From assembly GCF_014897705.1 (NCBI RefSeq), contig NZ_JABUXV010000015.1:39703-103702 (forward strand): 64,000 nucleotides of DNA, in the 5' to 3' direction. This stretch comes from Brachybacterium sp. FME24. GTDB taxonomy: Bacteria; Actinomycetota; Actinomycetes; Actinomycetales; Dermabacteraceae. The notes beneath the pieces are model-generated. The model ran no database searches and was not told where the DNA came from. It saw only the letters and a list, made by a program, of their open reading frames with translations. The translations under genes were made by a program, and so were the position numbers. Positions 46,009-54,521 of the stretch are shown here, piece by piece (within the stretch, counting starts at the first letter, position 1; the number at the start of each line of letters is the position of its first letter).

Positions 46009-47088
46009 TCAGCGACCGACGACGTGGAGCGGGGTGTGCGCGGGATCGACGACCTCCGCTGCGAGCGGGGGGAGGGGAGCGGAGCCGGCGTCTCCCCAGG
46101 TGCTCGTGGGCAGGCGGTCGCGGTCGTGCTCGTCCAGCAGAGGGTCGAGGTCCGGGCCGAGAGGCACCACCTGGGTGGGGTTGATGTCGGTGTGCACCAC
46201 GTAGTAGTGCTCCTTGATCTGCTGGAAATCGACGGTGTCGCCGAATCCCGGGGTCTGGAACAGGTCCTTGGTGTAGTTCCAGAGGTTCGGCAGGGAGGCC
46301 AGCGTCTGCCGGTTCGCCTTGAAGTGGCCGTGGTACACGGGGTCGAACCGGATGAGGGTGGGGAAGAGGCGCACATCGGCTTCGGTGATCGAGGGCCCCA
46401 TCAGGTAGCGGTTGCCGGAGAGTCGTTCCTCGAGCTCATCGAGCGCGGCCCAGAGCTGGCGATATTCGCGCTCGTAGGATTCCTGATCTCCCGCGAAGCC
46501 GACCTTGTACACCCCGTTGTTCACCCGGTGGAGCATCCAGGAGTTGAGGGCATCGATCTCCTCGCGCTGCGCCTCGGGGTAGAGGTCGGGGGCGCCCTCG
46601 CGATGCAGGTCCGCCCACTGCGTGGCGAAGTCCAGGGTGATCTGCTGGAAGTCGTTGCTCACGACGGCCTTCGACGGCACGTCGACCACGGCCGGGACGG
46701 TGATGCCGCGAGGGTAGTCCGGGAAGCGGGCGAAGTAGGCCTGCTGGAGGCGTTCGTAGCCGAGGACCGGGTCGGTGCCGCCCGGGTCGAGATCGAAGGT
46801 CCAGGAGCGCTTGTCATGAGTGGGACCGGGCATGCCCACGGAGATCGCGTCCTCGAGTCCGAGGAGGCGACGGGAGATCAGGGTGCGGTTCGCCCAGGGG
46901 CAGGCGCGAGCGGCGATGAGCCGGTAGCGACCGGCCTCGACTGGCCAGCCATCGCGGCCATCGCGGGTGATGCGATCGGCGATGTAGTTCATGTCCCGGT
47001 CGAAGGGCTTGCCCTTGTGGACGTAGGACCCTCCGGTGGAGTGCTCGGTGGAGGTGTGGTCGGCAGAAGTGCTGTCCTCGACGGTCAT
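46009..47088 (-). CDS. Glutathionyl-hydroquinone reductase-like (GST omega / ECM4 family) protein
   Basis: A 359-residue cytoplasmic thioredoxin-fold plus GST-C protein. The active-site Cys63 lies in RACPWANRTL, and the family blocks RSWTFDLDPGG, ITVPAVVDVPSKAVVSND and MGPSITEADVRLFPTLIRFDPVYHGHFK are intact. In proteobacteria and fungi these enzymes reduce glutathionyl-hydroquinones. Actinobacteria make mycothiol instead, so the natural thiol here is probably mycothiol. The ATG at 47088 follows GAGGAAGGG; upstream extension was rejected. It is divergent from sufR with a 15-base palindrome in the shared region. Confidence 0.86.
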   Translation of the reverse strand: MTVEDSTSADHTSTEHSTGGSYVHKGKPFDRDMNYIADRITRDGRDGWPVEAGRYRLIAARACPWANRTLISRRLLGLEDAISVGMPGPTHDKRSWTFDLDPGGTDPVLGYERLQQAYFARFPDYPRGITVPAVVDVPSKAVVSNDFQQITLDFATQWADLHREGAPDLYPEAQREEIDALNSWMLHRVNNGVYKVGFAGDQESYEREYRQLWAALDELEERLSGNRYLMGPSITEADVRLFPTLIRFDPVYHGHFKANRQTLASLPNLWNYTKDLFQTPGFGDTVDFQQIKEHYYVVHTDINPTQVVPLGPDLDPLLDEHDRDRLPTSTWGDAGSAPLPPLAAEVVDPAHTPLHVVGR

Positions 47089-47119
47089 CAGGTTCCCTTC
47101 CTCGATCTGGTGCAATGCT

Positions 47120-47134
47120 CGTGATGGCATCACG
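47120..47134. promoter_or_regulatory. Perfect 15-base palindrome in the GST-like gene leader
   Basis: CGTGATG-G-CATCACG lies between the likely reverse-strand promoter (TAGTAT near 47150) and the GST-like start codon, where a bound repressor would block transcription. The cognate regulator is unknown. Confidence 0.4.
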
Positions 47135-47279
47135 GTAGTTGAAAGCGATACTAAAAGGAAGGCGTCGAGGCGCTCCGTGCGGTTCGTCGCTGCGGCGGAG
47201 GCGGTGAATACGCTGGTAAGGCGACCCTTGGTGCCGCGGCCCACAGCTCGGGGGGCGGTATTTGGCAAGCCATGTGTTG

Positions 47280-47285
47280 TAAAAT
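47280..47285 (+). promoter_or_regulatory. -10 box for the suf operon
   Basis: TAAAAT in a locally AT-rich stretch (TGTTGTAAAATGAAAATC) would start transcription near 47292, leaving a leader of about 27 bases that includes GAGGAGGG. SufR is expected to bind close by, but no obvious palindrome overlaps the box. Confidence 0.45.
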
Positions 47286-47318
47286 GAAAATCAGCCGAGG
47301 GGAGAGGAGGGTTCGCAG

Positions 47319-48056
47319 ATGACTGCACCGGATCTTGATCCAGCAGGACCGCACCCCACACGCGACCGTCTCATCGAGGCGATCTCCGCGCACGGCCCGA
47401 TCACCGCCCGCCAGCTGGCGGAGCGATTCGGCCTCACGAGTGCGGCCGTGCGCCGCCATCTCGCCGCCCTCGAGGCGGACGAAGTCATCGCCGAGCACGA
47501 GGTGACGGTCGCCCATCGTGGCCGTGGTCGGCCCAGCAAGGCCTTCGTGCTCTCCAAGTCCGCCCATGAGGCGTACCCGGGCGGGTACGACGAACTCGCC
47601 GTGATGGCCTTCGAGGAGCTCGCCCGGCTCGGCGGCGAGACCGCGGTCTCCGATCTCGCCGACCGTCGGGTCGCCGACTGGGAGGCGTCGTTGGAGGAGG
47701 TCGTGGCCGAGCGCGAGGCACTGGGGGAGACGATCACCCTCTCGCGCAAGGTGGAGCTGCTGGCCGAACTGCTGACCTTCCGCGGCTACGCCACGACCGT
47801 GCGTCCGCTGCACGTTCCACTGCCCTCCTCGAATGCCCACTCGGGCGCGAGCCCGCGTACGCTCGTCACGGCGCAGCTGTGCCACGGCCGCTGCCCCGTC
47901 CTCGACGTCGCCGCAGATCACCCCGAGCTGTGCGAGGCCGAGACCCGCGTCATCTCCCGCATCATCGGAGCACCCGTCCAGCGCCTGGCCACCTTGGCGC
48001 AGGGCGCCCACGCCTGCACGACACACATTCCGCTCACCGAGGGAAGGACACCATGA
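47319..48056 (+). CDS. sufR: SufR-type Fe-S sensing transcriptional repressor
   Basis: A 245-residue winged-helix regulator. The N-terminal DNA-binding domain (about 15-75) has the recognition segment [21 protein letters not shown] and a GRGRPSKAF wing. The C-terminal part carries four cysteines: L-C-x-x-x-C, then L-C-E-A-E and A-C-T-T-H, consistent with a [4Fe-4S] cluster. With the cluster bound such proteins repress the suf operon; loss of the cluster derepresses it. It is first in the operon and overlaps sufB by ATGA. GAGGAGGG precedes the ATG. Confidence 0.9.
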   Translation: MTAPDLDPAGPHPTRDRLIEAISAHGPITARQLAERFGLTSAAVRRHLAALEADEVIAEHEVTVAHRGRGRPSKAFVLSKSAHEAYPGGYDELAVMAFEELARLGGETAVSDLADRRVADWEASLEEVVAEREALGETITLSRKVELLAELLTFRGYATTVRPLHVPLPSSNAHSGASPRTLVTAQLCHGRCPVLDVAADHPELCEAETRVISRIIGAPVQRLATLAQGAHACTTHIPLTEGRTP

Positions 48057-49480
48057 CGACAGCAACAGAAAAGCTGACACAGGACGAGATCATCGATTCC
48101 GTGGGCCAGTACGCCTACGGATGGCACGACGAGGACTCCGCCGGAGCCAGCGCACGTCGCGGGCTGAGCGAAGAGGTCGTGCGCGACATCTCGGCCCGCA
48201 AGGACGAGCCCGAGTGGATGCTCGAGCGTCGGCTCAAGGCGCTCAAGCTGTTCTACAAGAAGCCGCTGCCCACGTGGGGTCCGGACCTGTCCGGCATCGC
48301 CTTCGAGCACATCAAGTACTTCGTCCGCTCCACCGAGAAGCAGGCCACCTCCTGGGAGGACCTGCCCGCGGACATCAAGGAGACCTACGACCGCCTGGGC
48401 ATCCCCGAGGCGGAGAAGCAGCGTCTCGTCGCCGGCGTCGCCGCACAGTACGAGTCCGAGGTCGTGTACCACCAGATCCGTGAGGATCTGGAGGAGCAGG
48501 GCGTCGTCTTCATGGACACCGACACCGCGCTGCGCGAGCACCCGGAGATGTTCAAGGAGTACTTCGGCACCGTCATCCCCTCGGGCGACAACACGTTCTC
48601 CGCGCTGAACACTGCGGTGTGGTCCGGCGGCTCCTTCGTGTACGTCCCCAAGGGCGTCCACGTGGACATCCCGCTGCAGGCCTACTTCCGGATCAACACC
48701 GAGAACATGGGCCAGTTCGAGCGCACGCTGATCATCGCCGACGAAGGCTCCTCGGTGCACTACGTCGAGGGCTGCACGGCGCCGATCTACAAGTCCGACT
48801 CGCTGCACTCGGCCGTGGTCGAGATCGTCGTGAAGAAGGACGCGAAGGTGCGGTACACGACCATCCAGAACTGGTCGAACAACGTGTACAACCTGGTCAC
48901 CAAGCGCACCACGGTCGAGCAGGGCGGCTCCATGGAATGGGTCGACGGCAACATCGGCTCCAAGGTCACCATGAAATACCCGGCCGTCTGGCTGATGGGC
49001 GAGCACGCTCGCGGCGAGACCCTGTCCATCGCCTTCGCCGGCGAGGGCCAGCAGCAGGACACCGGCTCCAAGATGGTCCACATGGCTCCGCACACCACGA
49101 GCTCGATCGTCTCCAAGTCGGTCTCCCGCGGCGGTGGTCGCACGTCCTACCGCGGCCTCGTCCAGGTCATGCCCGGCGCCGAGCACTCGGCCTCGACCGT
49201 GCTGTGCGACGCCCTGCTGGTCGACCAGATCTCACGCACCGACACCTACCCCTACGTCGACGTGCGCGTCGATGACGTCCAGATGGGCCACGAGGCCACC
49301 GTCTCCAAGGTCTCCGAGGAGCAGCTCTTCTACCTGATGAGCCGCGGCATGACGGAGACCGAGGCGATGGCCATGATCGTGCGCGGGTTCATCGAGCCCA
49401 TCGCGCGCGAGCTCCCGATGGAGTACGCCCTCGAACTGAATCGCCTGATCGAGCTGCAGATGGAAGGAGCAGTCGGTTGA
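48053..49480 (+). CDS. sufB: Fe-S cluster assembly scaffold SufB
   Basis: A 475-residue SufB subunit of the SufBCD scaffold, on which [Fe-S] clusters are built. The beta-helix core includes [28 protein letters not shown] (written here by its key pieces [10 protein letters not shown] and PLQAYFRIN), VEGCTAPIY with the conserved Cys, and the [12 protein letters not shown] segment. The C-terminal [18 protein letters not shown] helix contacts SufC. The ATG lies in the sufR stop, with GGGAAGGA upstream. SufB normally receives sulfur from SufS via SufU or SufE, but neither gene is in this operon. Confidence 0.95.
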   Translation: MTTATEKLTQDEIIDSVGQYAYGWHDEDSAGASARRGLSEEVVRDISARKDEPEWMLERRLKALKLFYKKPLPTWGPDLSGIAFEHIKYFVRSTEKQATSWEDLPADIKETYDRLGIPEAEKQRLVAGVAAQYESEVVYHQIREDLEEQGVVFMDTDTALREHPEMFKEYFGTVIPSGDNTFSALNTAVWSGGSFVYVPKGVHVDIPLQAYFRINTENMGQFERTLIIADEGSSVHYVEGCTAPIYKSDSLHSAVVEIVVKKDAKVRYTTIQNWSNNVYNLVTKRTTVEQGGSMEWVDGNIGSKVTMKYPAVWLMGEHARGETLSIAFAGEGQQQDTGSKMVHMAPHTTSSIVSKSVSRGGGRTSYRGLVQVMPGAEHSASTVLCDALLVDQISRTDTYPYVDVRVDDVQMGHEATVSKVSEEQLFYLMSRGMTETEAMAMIVRGFIEPIARELPMEYALELNRLIELQMEGAVG

Positions 49481-50799
49481 TGACCACCGCAGACCTCAAG
49501 GGTGCCGAGACCGTGGGTGACCCCGCGGCCAATGAGAACGTCGGCCACGCCGCCGGCGCGGCCCCCGTCGCCGCCCAGGCCGCCCTGGACGGGGCGGACA
49601 CCACCGCCGCGCCTGAGCTCGAGGACGAAGCACTCGTCCTGCCGGGGGAGGCCTCGCCGGCCCGTGCCGCACTGAACCGCGGCGCGCGCAAGCGCTCCTT
49701 CGAACTCGGTGACCATCCGCGCCCCAAGAGCGACATCGAGGAGTGGCGCTTCACCCCGCTGCGACGCTTCGCCCCGTTGTTCGAGGACGTCGCGACCGAC
49801 GACCGCGAGGGCGACAGCGCTCTCGAGTACGACGTGACGGTGCCCACAGGGGCGCCCGAGCCTGCGACGCTCGCTCCCGGTGAGGCTCCGCGTGGCACCG
49901 CTCTGGTGCCCGAGGACCTGCCGACCGCGATCGCCTCCGCTCGCACCGAGCAGGCGCTCCACCTGGTGGCACCGAAGAACGCGGAGCTGACCGAGCCGTT
50001 CCGGGTGGAGATCACCGGCCGTGGCGCCGACCGCCGCGGCAACGCGCACATCGTCCTGGAGACGAAGGAATCCTCCACCGCGACGTTCGTGCTGAACCAC
50101 ACCGGATCCGCCCAGTACGCGCAGAACGTCGAGATGCTCGTCGGCGACAACTCGCGGATGACCGTCATCACCCTGCAGGAATGGGACGACGATGCGCTGC
50201 ACATCGCGACCCATCATGCCCGCGTGGGCCGCGATGCGAAGATCAAGCACATCGTGGTCTCCCTCGGCGGCAGCGCTGTGCGGGTGAACGCGATCGGCGA
50301 GTTCGCCGCGCCCGGCGGGGAGATCGAGGACCTCGGTCTGTACTTCTCCGATGAGGACCAGTTCCTCGAGCATCGCCTGTTCGTCGACCACGCGGCACCG
50401 AACTGCACTTCCGACGTCGCCTACAAGGGCGCGCTGCAGGGCAAGAAGGCGCGGTCCGTGTGGGTCGGCGACGTGCTGATCCGCAAGGAGGCCGAGGGCA
50501 CCAACACGTACGAGCTGAACCGTAACCTGCTGCTGACCGAGGGTGCGCGCGCCGACTCCGTGCCGAACCTGGAGATCGAGACCGGGGAGATCGAGGGGGC
50601 CGGCCACGCCGCCGCCACCGGTCGCTTCGACGACGAGCAGCTGTTCTATCTGCGTGCCCGCGGCATCCCGGAGAACGAGGCCCGCCGGCTGGTCGTGCGC
50701 GGCTTCTTCGCCGAGCTCATCCAGCGGATCGATGTCCCGGAGATCCGTGAGCGGCTCTCCGCCTCGATCGAGGCGGAGCTCTCCCGGAGCATGAACTGA
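49480..50799 (+). CDS. sufD: Fe-S cluster assembly protein SufD
   Basis: A 439-residue SufD, paralogous to SufB and its partner in the SufBC2D complex. The N-terminus has a 50-residue Ala/Asp-rich extension. Family segments follow: the DIEEWRFTPLRRF entry, the beta-helix core with TYELNRNLLLTEGARADSVPNLEIET, and the C-terminal LRARGIPENEARRLVVRGFFAELI helix (key pieces LRARGIPENEA and VVRGFFAELI). The ATG overlaps the sufB stop (TGATG). A TTG three bases upstream is the alternative start. The conserved His of SufD near the cluster site is in SSEDQFLEHRLFVDHAAPNC-like context. Confidence 0.93.
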   Translation: MTTADLKGAETVGDPAANENVGHAAGAAPVAAQAALDGADTTAAPELEDEALVLPGEASPARAALNRGARKRSFELGDHPRPKSDIEEWRFTPLRRFAPLFEDVATDDREGDSALEYDVTVPTGAPEPATLAPGEAPRGTALVPEDLPTAIASARTEQALHLVAPKNAELTEPFRVEITGRGADRRGNAHIVLETKESSTATFVLNHTGSAQYAQNVEMLVGDNSRMTVITLQEWDDDALHIATHHARVGRDAKIKHIVVSLGGSAVRVNAIGEFAAPGGEIEDLGLYFSDEDQFLEHRLFVDHAAPNCTSDVAYKGALQGKKARSVWVGDVLIRKEAEGTNTYELNRNLLLTEGARADSVPNLEIETGEIEGAGHAAATGRFDDEQLFYLRARGIPENEARRLVVRGFFAELIQRIDVPEIRERLSASIEAELSRSMN

Positions 50800-51137
50800 T
50801 GTCCGACGCCTTCGTCCCCGTCTCCACCCTGGACGCCCTCGCCCCCGGCGAGGCGATCGATGTCGTCGCCGGCGGCGTCGAGATCGCCCTGGTGCGCGAC
50901 GAGGACGGCGGCGTCCACGCCCTCGAGGATCTCTGCTCGCACGACGAGATCGCGCTGTCCGACGGGGACGTCGAGGGCTGCACCATCGAATGCTGGAAGC
51001 ACGGCAGCCAGTTCGACCTGACCACGGGTCGACCGCTGCAGTTGCCGGCAGTCCTTCCCGTACGGGTGTTCCCCGTACGGATCGACGAGAGCAGCGGCGA
51101 GATCCTCGTGGATCCGTCCACCGTTCCCGCCACCTGA
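50799..51137 (+). CDS. Rieske-type [2Fe-2S] ferredoxin in the suf operon
   Basis: A 112-residue small Rieske protein of the dioxygenase-ferredoxin type. Cluster ligands are C-S-H (residues 47-49) and C-W-K-H (about 65-68). No membrane anchor or signal peptide is present. Its ATG overlaps the sufD stop. Rieske proteins sit between sufD and sufC in many actinobacterial suf operons; it may donate electrons for cluster assembly or persulfide reduction, which is not proven. Confidence 0.88.
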   Translation: MSDAFVPVSTLDALAPGEAIDVVAGGVEIALVRDEDGGVHALEDLCSHDEIALSDGDVEGCTIECWKHGSQFDLTTGRPLQLPAVLPVRVFPVRIDESSGEILVDPSTVPAT

Positions 51138-51215
51138 CCGCTGCGGGCGCCGACCGGCGGTGCCCGCCCCCACAATCCACGATTCCACCAGCACCCCTGG
51201 CCAAGGAGAACCCAC

Positions 51216-51977
51216 ATGTCGATCCTGGAGATCAAGAACCTCCACGCCACCGTCGAGACCCCTGAGGGCACCAAAGAGATCCTCAAGGGCGTCGACCTGA
51301 CCATCAAGGCGGGCGAGACCCACGCCATCATGGGCCCCAACGGCTCCGGCAAGTCGACGCTCGCGTATGCGATCGCCGGCCACCCCAAGTACTCGATCAC
51401 CGAAGGCGAGCTCACCCTCGACGGGGAGAACGTCCTGGAGATGAGCATCGACGAGCGCGCTCGCGCCGGACTCTTCCTCGCCATGCAGTACCCGGTCGAG
51501 GTCCCCGGGGTCACCGTGTCGAACTTCCTGCGCACCGCGAAGACCGCGATCGACGGGGAGGCCCCCGCCCTGCGCACCTGGGTCAAGGACGTCAAGAGCG
51601 CGATGGGTGACCTCCGGATGGACCCGGTCTTCGCCGAGCGCAACGTCAACGAGGGCTTCTCCGGTGGCGAGAAGAAGCGCCACGAGATCCTCCAGATGCA
51701 GCTGCTGAACCCGGGGATCGCGATCCTCGACGAGACCGACTCCGGCCTCGACGTCGACGCGCTGCGCACCGTCTCCGAGGGCGTCAACCGCGCCAAGGAG
51801 ACCACCGATGTCGGCATCATGCTGATCACGCACTACACGCGTATCCTGCAGTATGTGACGCCGGACTTCGTCCATGTCTTCGTCAATGGGCAGATCGCCG
51901 AGCAGGGCGGTCCGGAGCTGGCCGAGCGACTCGAGAACGAGGGCTACGACCGCTACCTGGTCGGCGCCCGCAGCTGA
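51216..51977 (+). CDS. sufC: Fe-S assembly ATPase SufC
   Basis: A 253-residue ABC-type ATPase that drives conformational change of SufB-SufD. Walker A is MGPNGSGKSTLA (about 39-50), the signature is EGFSGGEKKRHEI, and the SufC-specific Walker B is ILDETDSGLDVDAL. The H-loop is in LITHYTRIL. AAGGAG lies seven bases before the ATG. The 78-base gap after the Rieske gene is the largest within the operon. It acts in the cytoplasm. Confidence 0.95.
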   Translation: MSILEIKNLHATVETPEGTKEILKGVDLTIKAGETHAIMGPNGSGKSTLAYAIAGHPKYSITEGELTLDGENVLEMSIDERARAGLFLAMQYPVEVPGVTVSNFLRTAKTAIDGEAPALRTWVKDVKSAMGDLRMDPVFAERNVNEGFSGGEKKRHEILQMQLLNPGIAILDETDSGLDVDALRTVSEGVNRAKETTDVGIMLITHYTRILQYVTPDFVHVFVNGQIAEQGGPELAERLENEGYDRYLVGARS

Positions 51978-52077
51978 CGCCACCTTCCGCTGCGGCGCCG
52001 GGAGAGCTCCCGGCACCGCAGCGGGCCACCCCACCAGCGGGCCGAAACCTCGGCCCATCCCTCATCGGGAGGATGCC

Positions 52078-52410
52078 ATGACCGACCAGAAGACCCCGTC
52101 GGCGACTGTGAGCGCCGAGGACGTCACCGAGGCGATGAAGGACGTGATCGACCCCGAGCTCGGGATCAACGTCGTCGATCTCGGTCTCGTCTACGGCGTC
52201 ACCGTCGAGGACGGCCACGCCGTCGTCGACATGACGCTCACCTCTGCCGCCTGCCCGCTGACGGAGATGCTCGAGGACCAGACCTTCGCGGTGCTGGACG
52301 CGATCACCGAGTCCCACCGCCTGAACTGGGTGTGGATGCCGCCGTGGGGCATGGAGAAGATCACCGAGGACGGACGCGAGCAGCTGCGCGCCATCGGCTT
52401 CAACCTCTGA
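52078..52410 (+). CDS. sufT: SufT / MIP18-family (DUF59) Fe-S maturation protein
   Basis: A 110-residue DUF59 protein. The core DVIDPELGINVVDLGLVYGV and the TSAACPLTEMLEDQ segment with its conserved Cys are diagnostic. SufT proteins help deliver Fe-S clusters under high demand. GGGAGG precedes the ATG. In related operons sufS and sufU lie between sufC and sufT; here the gap is only 100 bases and contains neither. Confidence 0.9.
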   Translation: MTDQKTPSATVSAEDVTEAMKDVIDPELGINVVDLGLVYGVTVEDGHAVVDMTLTSAACPLTEMLEDQTFAVLDAITESHRLNWVWMPPWGMEKITEDGREQLRAIGFNL

Positions 52411-52422
52411 CTGCCAACTGAT

Positions 52423-52460
52423 ACCCCTGGCCTGCATTTGTGCAGGTCAGGGGTGTTTGT
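52423..52460 (+). terminator. Rho-independent terminator of the suf operon
   Basis: A 14-base-pair stem with one G-U pair (52423-52436 with 52441-52454), a TTTG loop and the T-rich tail GTTTGTTT. This is the most classical intrinsic terminator in the window. Confidence 0.88.
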
Positions 52461-52986
52461 TTGGTATGTGTGGGTATCTGAAGAGTCGACTACCGCTCCT
52501 GAACCGTGAGCAGTTTGCGCACTGAGCCTCGTTCCGACCGTGCGGGGCTAGAGTGGCGAATCTGCCGATTTCTCGCTCACTGTGCGTGAATTTGTGTGGG
52601 ATTGAGCCCCGCGATGACCGCGGTGTGGAGCTCACGGGATCTCGAGGGTGACTGCGGGTGGTCTACCGCGTTCATCAATGCAGGTCAGCTCGCATGAGCC
52701 CAGGTGCTTGAGGGTGCTGGAGGGTGCTTGCGGCCGCTGAAAGGTACTCGATCAGGTCGATATGGATGCCGCCGTGCGTCACGAGAAGCTGTGAGGGATG
52801 AGCGCTGCTCGACGGCCTGTCCTGGTTGCCGTAGACGGGGTCTCCGCGCGGATCGCCGGTACACGGTGCCAGCCGCGGACGTTCGATCGCGTGTGCGGCC
52901 ACCGTCACCGCAACCTTCGTGATGTTTATTTCGAAGGTTTGCCGGCCGATGGCGAAAGGCCATGGGATGGGCACTTGGATGGACGG
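52461..52986. other. Non-coding or decayed DNA between the suf operon and the IS3 element
   Basis: About 525 bases with no gene that can be supported. A reverse-strand frame at 52675-52974 (99 codons) has no ribosome binding site or family match. Base composition becomes less GC-rich, marking the edge of the accessory region. Confidence 0.5.
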
Positions 52987-53012
52987 TGAACCGGCCCAGG
53001 TTCTCTGCCGCT
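52987..53012 (+). repeat. Terminal inverted repeat of IS3 copy 1 (orfB side)
   Basis: Matches the reverse complement of 54328-54353 except at four adjacent positions (CTCT versus TGAT). Confidence 0.85.
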
Positions 53013-53967
53013 ACTTTGCGGGTTCGGGCTCTCGGGTGAGGGCCTCGTAGTGGAGCGTCACGAACTCTATCGGGGTGAGCATCCCCAGGGTCCCGTGGAG
53101 ACGCCGATTGTTATACCAGTCGACCCAGCCGGCGGTCGCGTACTCGACGTCTGCGAGGGTCCGGTAGGGGCCGGCATGGAACACGGTGGTGCGGATGCAT
53201 CCGGCTTTGAACAGGCCATTCACCGTCTCCATGAGGGCGTTATCGTAGGCGTCGCCGACGGCTCCGATCGACGGGGCGATGCCCTCGAGGGCGAGATGCT
53301 CGGTCAGGCGAATGGCTGTGTATTGCGATCCGGCATCGCTGTGATGGATCAAATTCCCTGGTGAGATGGGGTTTCCTTCACGCTCACGCTGCCACAGTGC
53401 GATCCGCAGCGGGGTCATGACCAGGTCGACCTTCTTGCTGGTCGACGCGTGCCAGCCCACGATTCGCTGGGCCAAGACGTCCAGGACGAACGCCACGTAG
53501 ACGAACCCGGACCAGGTGCGGACGTAGGTGAAGTCCGTGACCCACACCAGGTTCGGCGCGGCCGCGGAGAAGTCGCGATTGAGCAGGTCACCGACACGTT
53601 TCCCATCCGGATCGGGGATCGTGGTGCGCAACTTCTTCGCCCGCCGAACACCTTCGAGCCCGAGGCTCCGCATCGCCCGGTCCACCGCACCCCGAGACGT
53701 GCCGGCGAGGCCCTCTTGGCGGCGGAGCAAGGCGACCCACTTCCGCCGCCCATACAGGCCCTCCGGCGTCATGTGGATCGCTCCGGTGACCTCGCTGGCA
53801 CTCCAGGCGAAGGCGCGGATCTTGTCCTCGACCAGTGTGTCTGTGATCGTCCTGGCAGCGATACGGGCCGGCCGCTTCCAGGCACGGTAGGTGCGTGCAG
53901 CGATTTCCAAGCCCTGCTGGCGCAGGACGCGGAGGATCGACTCGACTGCGTAGCCCTCGATTCTCAT
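53011..53967 (-). CDS. IS3-family transposase OrfB (DDE integrase domain)
   Basis: The catalytic half of the transposase, 318 residues from the first in-frame ATG. The rve/DDE core shows the first Asp in VWVTDFTYVRTW, the second in LIHHSDAGSQYTA and the Glu in YDNALMETVNGLFKAG, followed by WVDWYNNRRLHGTLG. The frame is open well upstream of this ATG and lies in the -1 frame relative to orfA, so the active enzyme is probably an OrfAB fusion made by ribosomal frameshifting. No canonical slippery heptamer was seen near the overlap in this copy. No disabling mutation is visible. Confidence 0.85.
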   Translation of the reverse strand: MRIEGYAVESILRVLRQQGLEIAARTYRAWKRPARIAARTITDTLVEDKIRAFAWSASEVTGAIHMTPEGLYGRRKWVALLRRQEGLAGTSRGAVDRAMRSLGLEGVRRAKKLRTTIPDPDGKRVGDLLNRDFSAAAPNLVWVTDFTYVRTWSGFVYVAFVLDVLAQRIVGWHASTSKKVDLVMTPLRIALWQREREGNPISPGNLIHHSDAGSQYTAIRLTEHLALEGIAPSIGAVGDAYDNALMETVNGLFKAGCIRTTVFHAGPYRTLADVEYATAGWVDWYNNRRLHGTLGMLTPIEFVTLHYEALTREPEPAK

Positions 53968-53987
53968 TTCGTCGATGAAGGCGATGA

Positions 53988-54299
53988 TCAGCGGTTGCGG
54001 GGGTCGAGCTCCCCCGCGAAGAAAATTGAGGCCCGGCGGAGGATCTCGTTGTCCTCTCGCAGCCGCTTGTTCTCCGTCTTCAAGCGTTTGACCTGAGCAG
54101 ATTCGTCGCTCGTGACGCCCGGACGCGTCCCGTCGTCGACCTCGGCCTGGGCCATCCAGCGCCGCACGGACTCCCGTGAGACGCCTTCCTGGCGGGCGAC
54201 CGCGGTGACTGCGGCGGTCAAGGTGGGGTATTCCTTCTGGTGGTCCCGCACGAGCCGCACGCACCTCGCGCGCAGCTGGGGATCGATCTTCTTCGGCAT
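53988..54299 (-). CDS. IS3-family transposase OrfA
   Basis: A 103-residue DNA-binding protein. A helix-turn-helix (LTAAVTAVARQEGVSRESVRRWM) is followed by a leucine-zipper-like coiled coil (VKRLKTENKRLREDNEILRRAS) used for multimerisation. It binds the element's inverted repeats and is fused to OrfB in the active transposase. The ATG at 54299 starts the conserved MPKKIDPQLRARCVRLV; a longer start inside the terminal repeat is unlikely. Confidence 0.85.
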   Translation of the reverse strand: MPKKIDPQLRARCVRLVRDHQKEYPTLTAAVTAVARQEGVSRESVRRWMAQAEVDDGTRPGVTSDESAQVKRLKTENKRLREDNEILRRASIFFAGELDPRNR

Positions 54300-54327
54300 G
54301 CTGTCTATCCTCTCGGACTCAAACAGC

Positions 54328-54353
54328 AGCGGCATCAAACCTGGGCCGGTTCA
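54328..54353 (-). repeat. Terminal inverted repeat of IS3 copy 1 (orfA side)
   Basis: Reads TGAACCGGCCCAGGTT outward on the reverse strand and pairs with 52987-53012. Confidence 0.85.
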
Positions 54354-54521
54354 GAGTGCCTCTACGCCCGCGCCTACGAATCCGAGACTGCGCGGCGCGA
54401 AACGATCGAGGTCTGGGTCCATCACTATGACTACCATCGGCCGCATACTGCCTGCGGCGATCAGCCCCCAGCCTCACGCCTCCATGCCGGCGTCGACAAC
54501 GTCATGACCAACTACAACTAG
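54354..54521 (+). pseudogene. 3' remnant of an IS481-family transposase
   Basis: The 166 bases 54354-54519 are identical to 62420-62585 in the full-length transposase. Only the last 55 codons survive, from E-C-L-Y-A-R to V-M-T-N-Y-N, ending in TAG. The 5' part is missing: the IS3 element begins exactly at the break. The element's right end is at 54516, followed by ACTAGC, an N-CTAG-N target, so the stop codon TAG is contributed by the target site rather than by the element. Confidence 0.88.

Larger units (their letters stand above)
52987..54353 (-). mobile_element. Intact IS3-family insertion sequence (copy 1)
   Basis: A 1367-base element bounded by 26-base imperfect inverted repeats (22 of 26 match) starting TGAACCGGCCCAGGTT. 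It encodes orfA and orfB in overlapping frames. The flanks (ACGG on the left, GAGT on the right) show no target-site duplication, and the right end abuts a truncated IS481-type transposase. Confidence 0.88.

Noticed and set aside
52675..52974. A 99-codon reverse frame before the IS3 element.
   Set aside because: No start signal or recognised domain; left as unassigned DNA.
52983..54357. Target-site duplication for IS3 copy 1.
   Set aside because: The 3-5 bases on either side (ACGG and GAGT) do not match.
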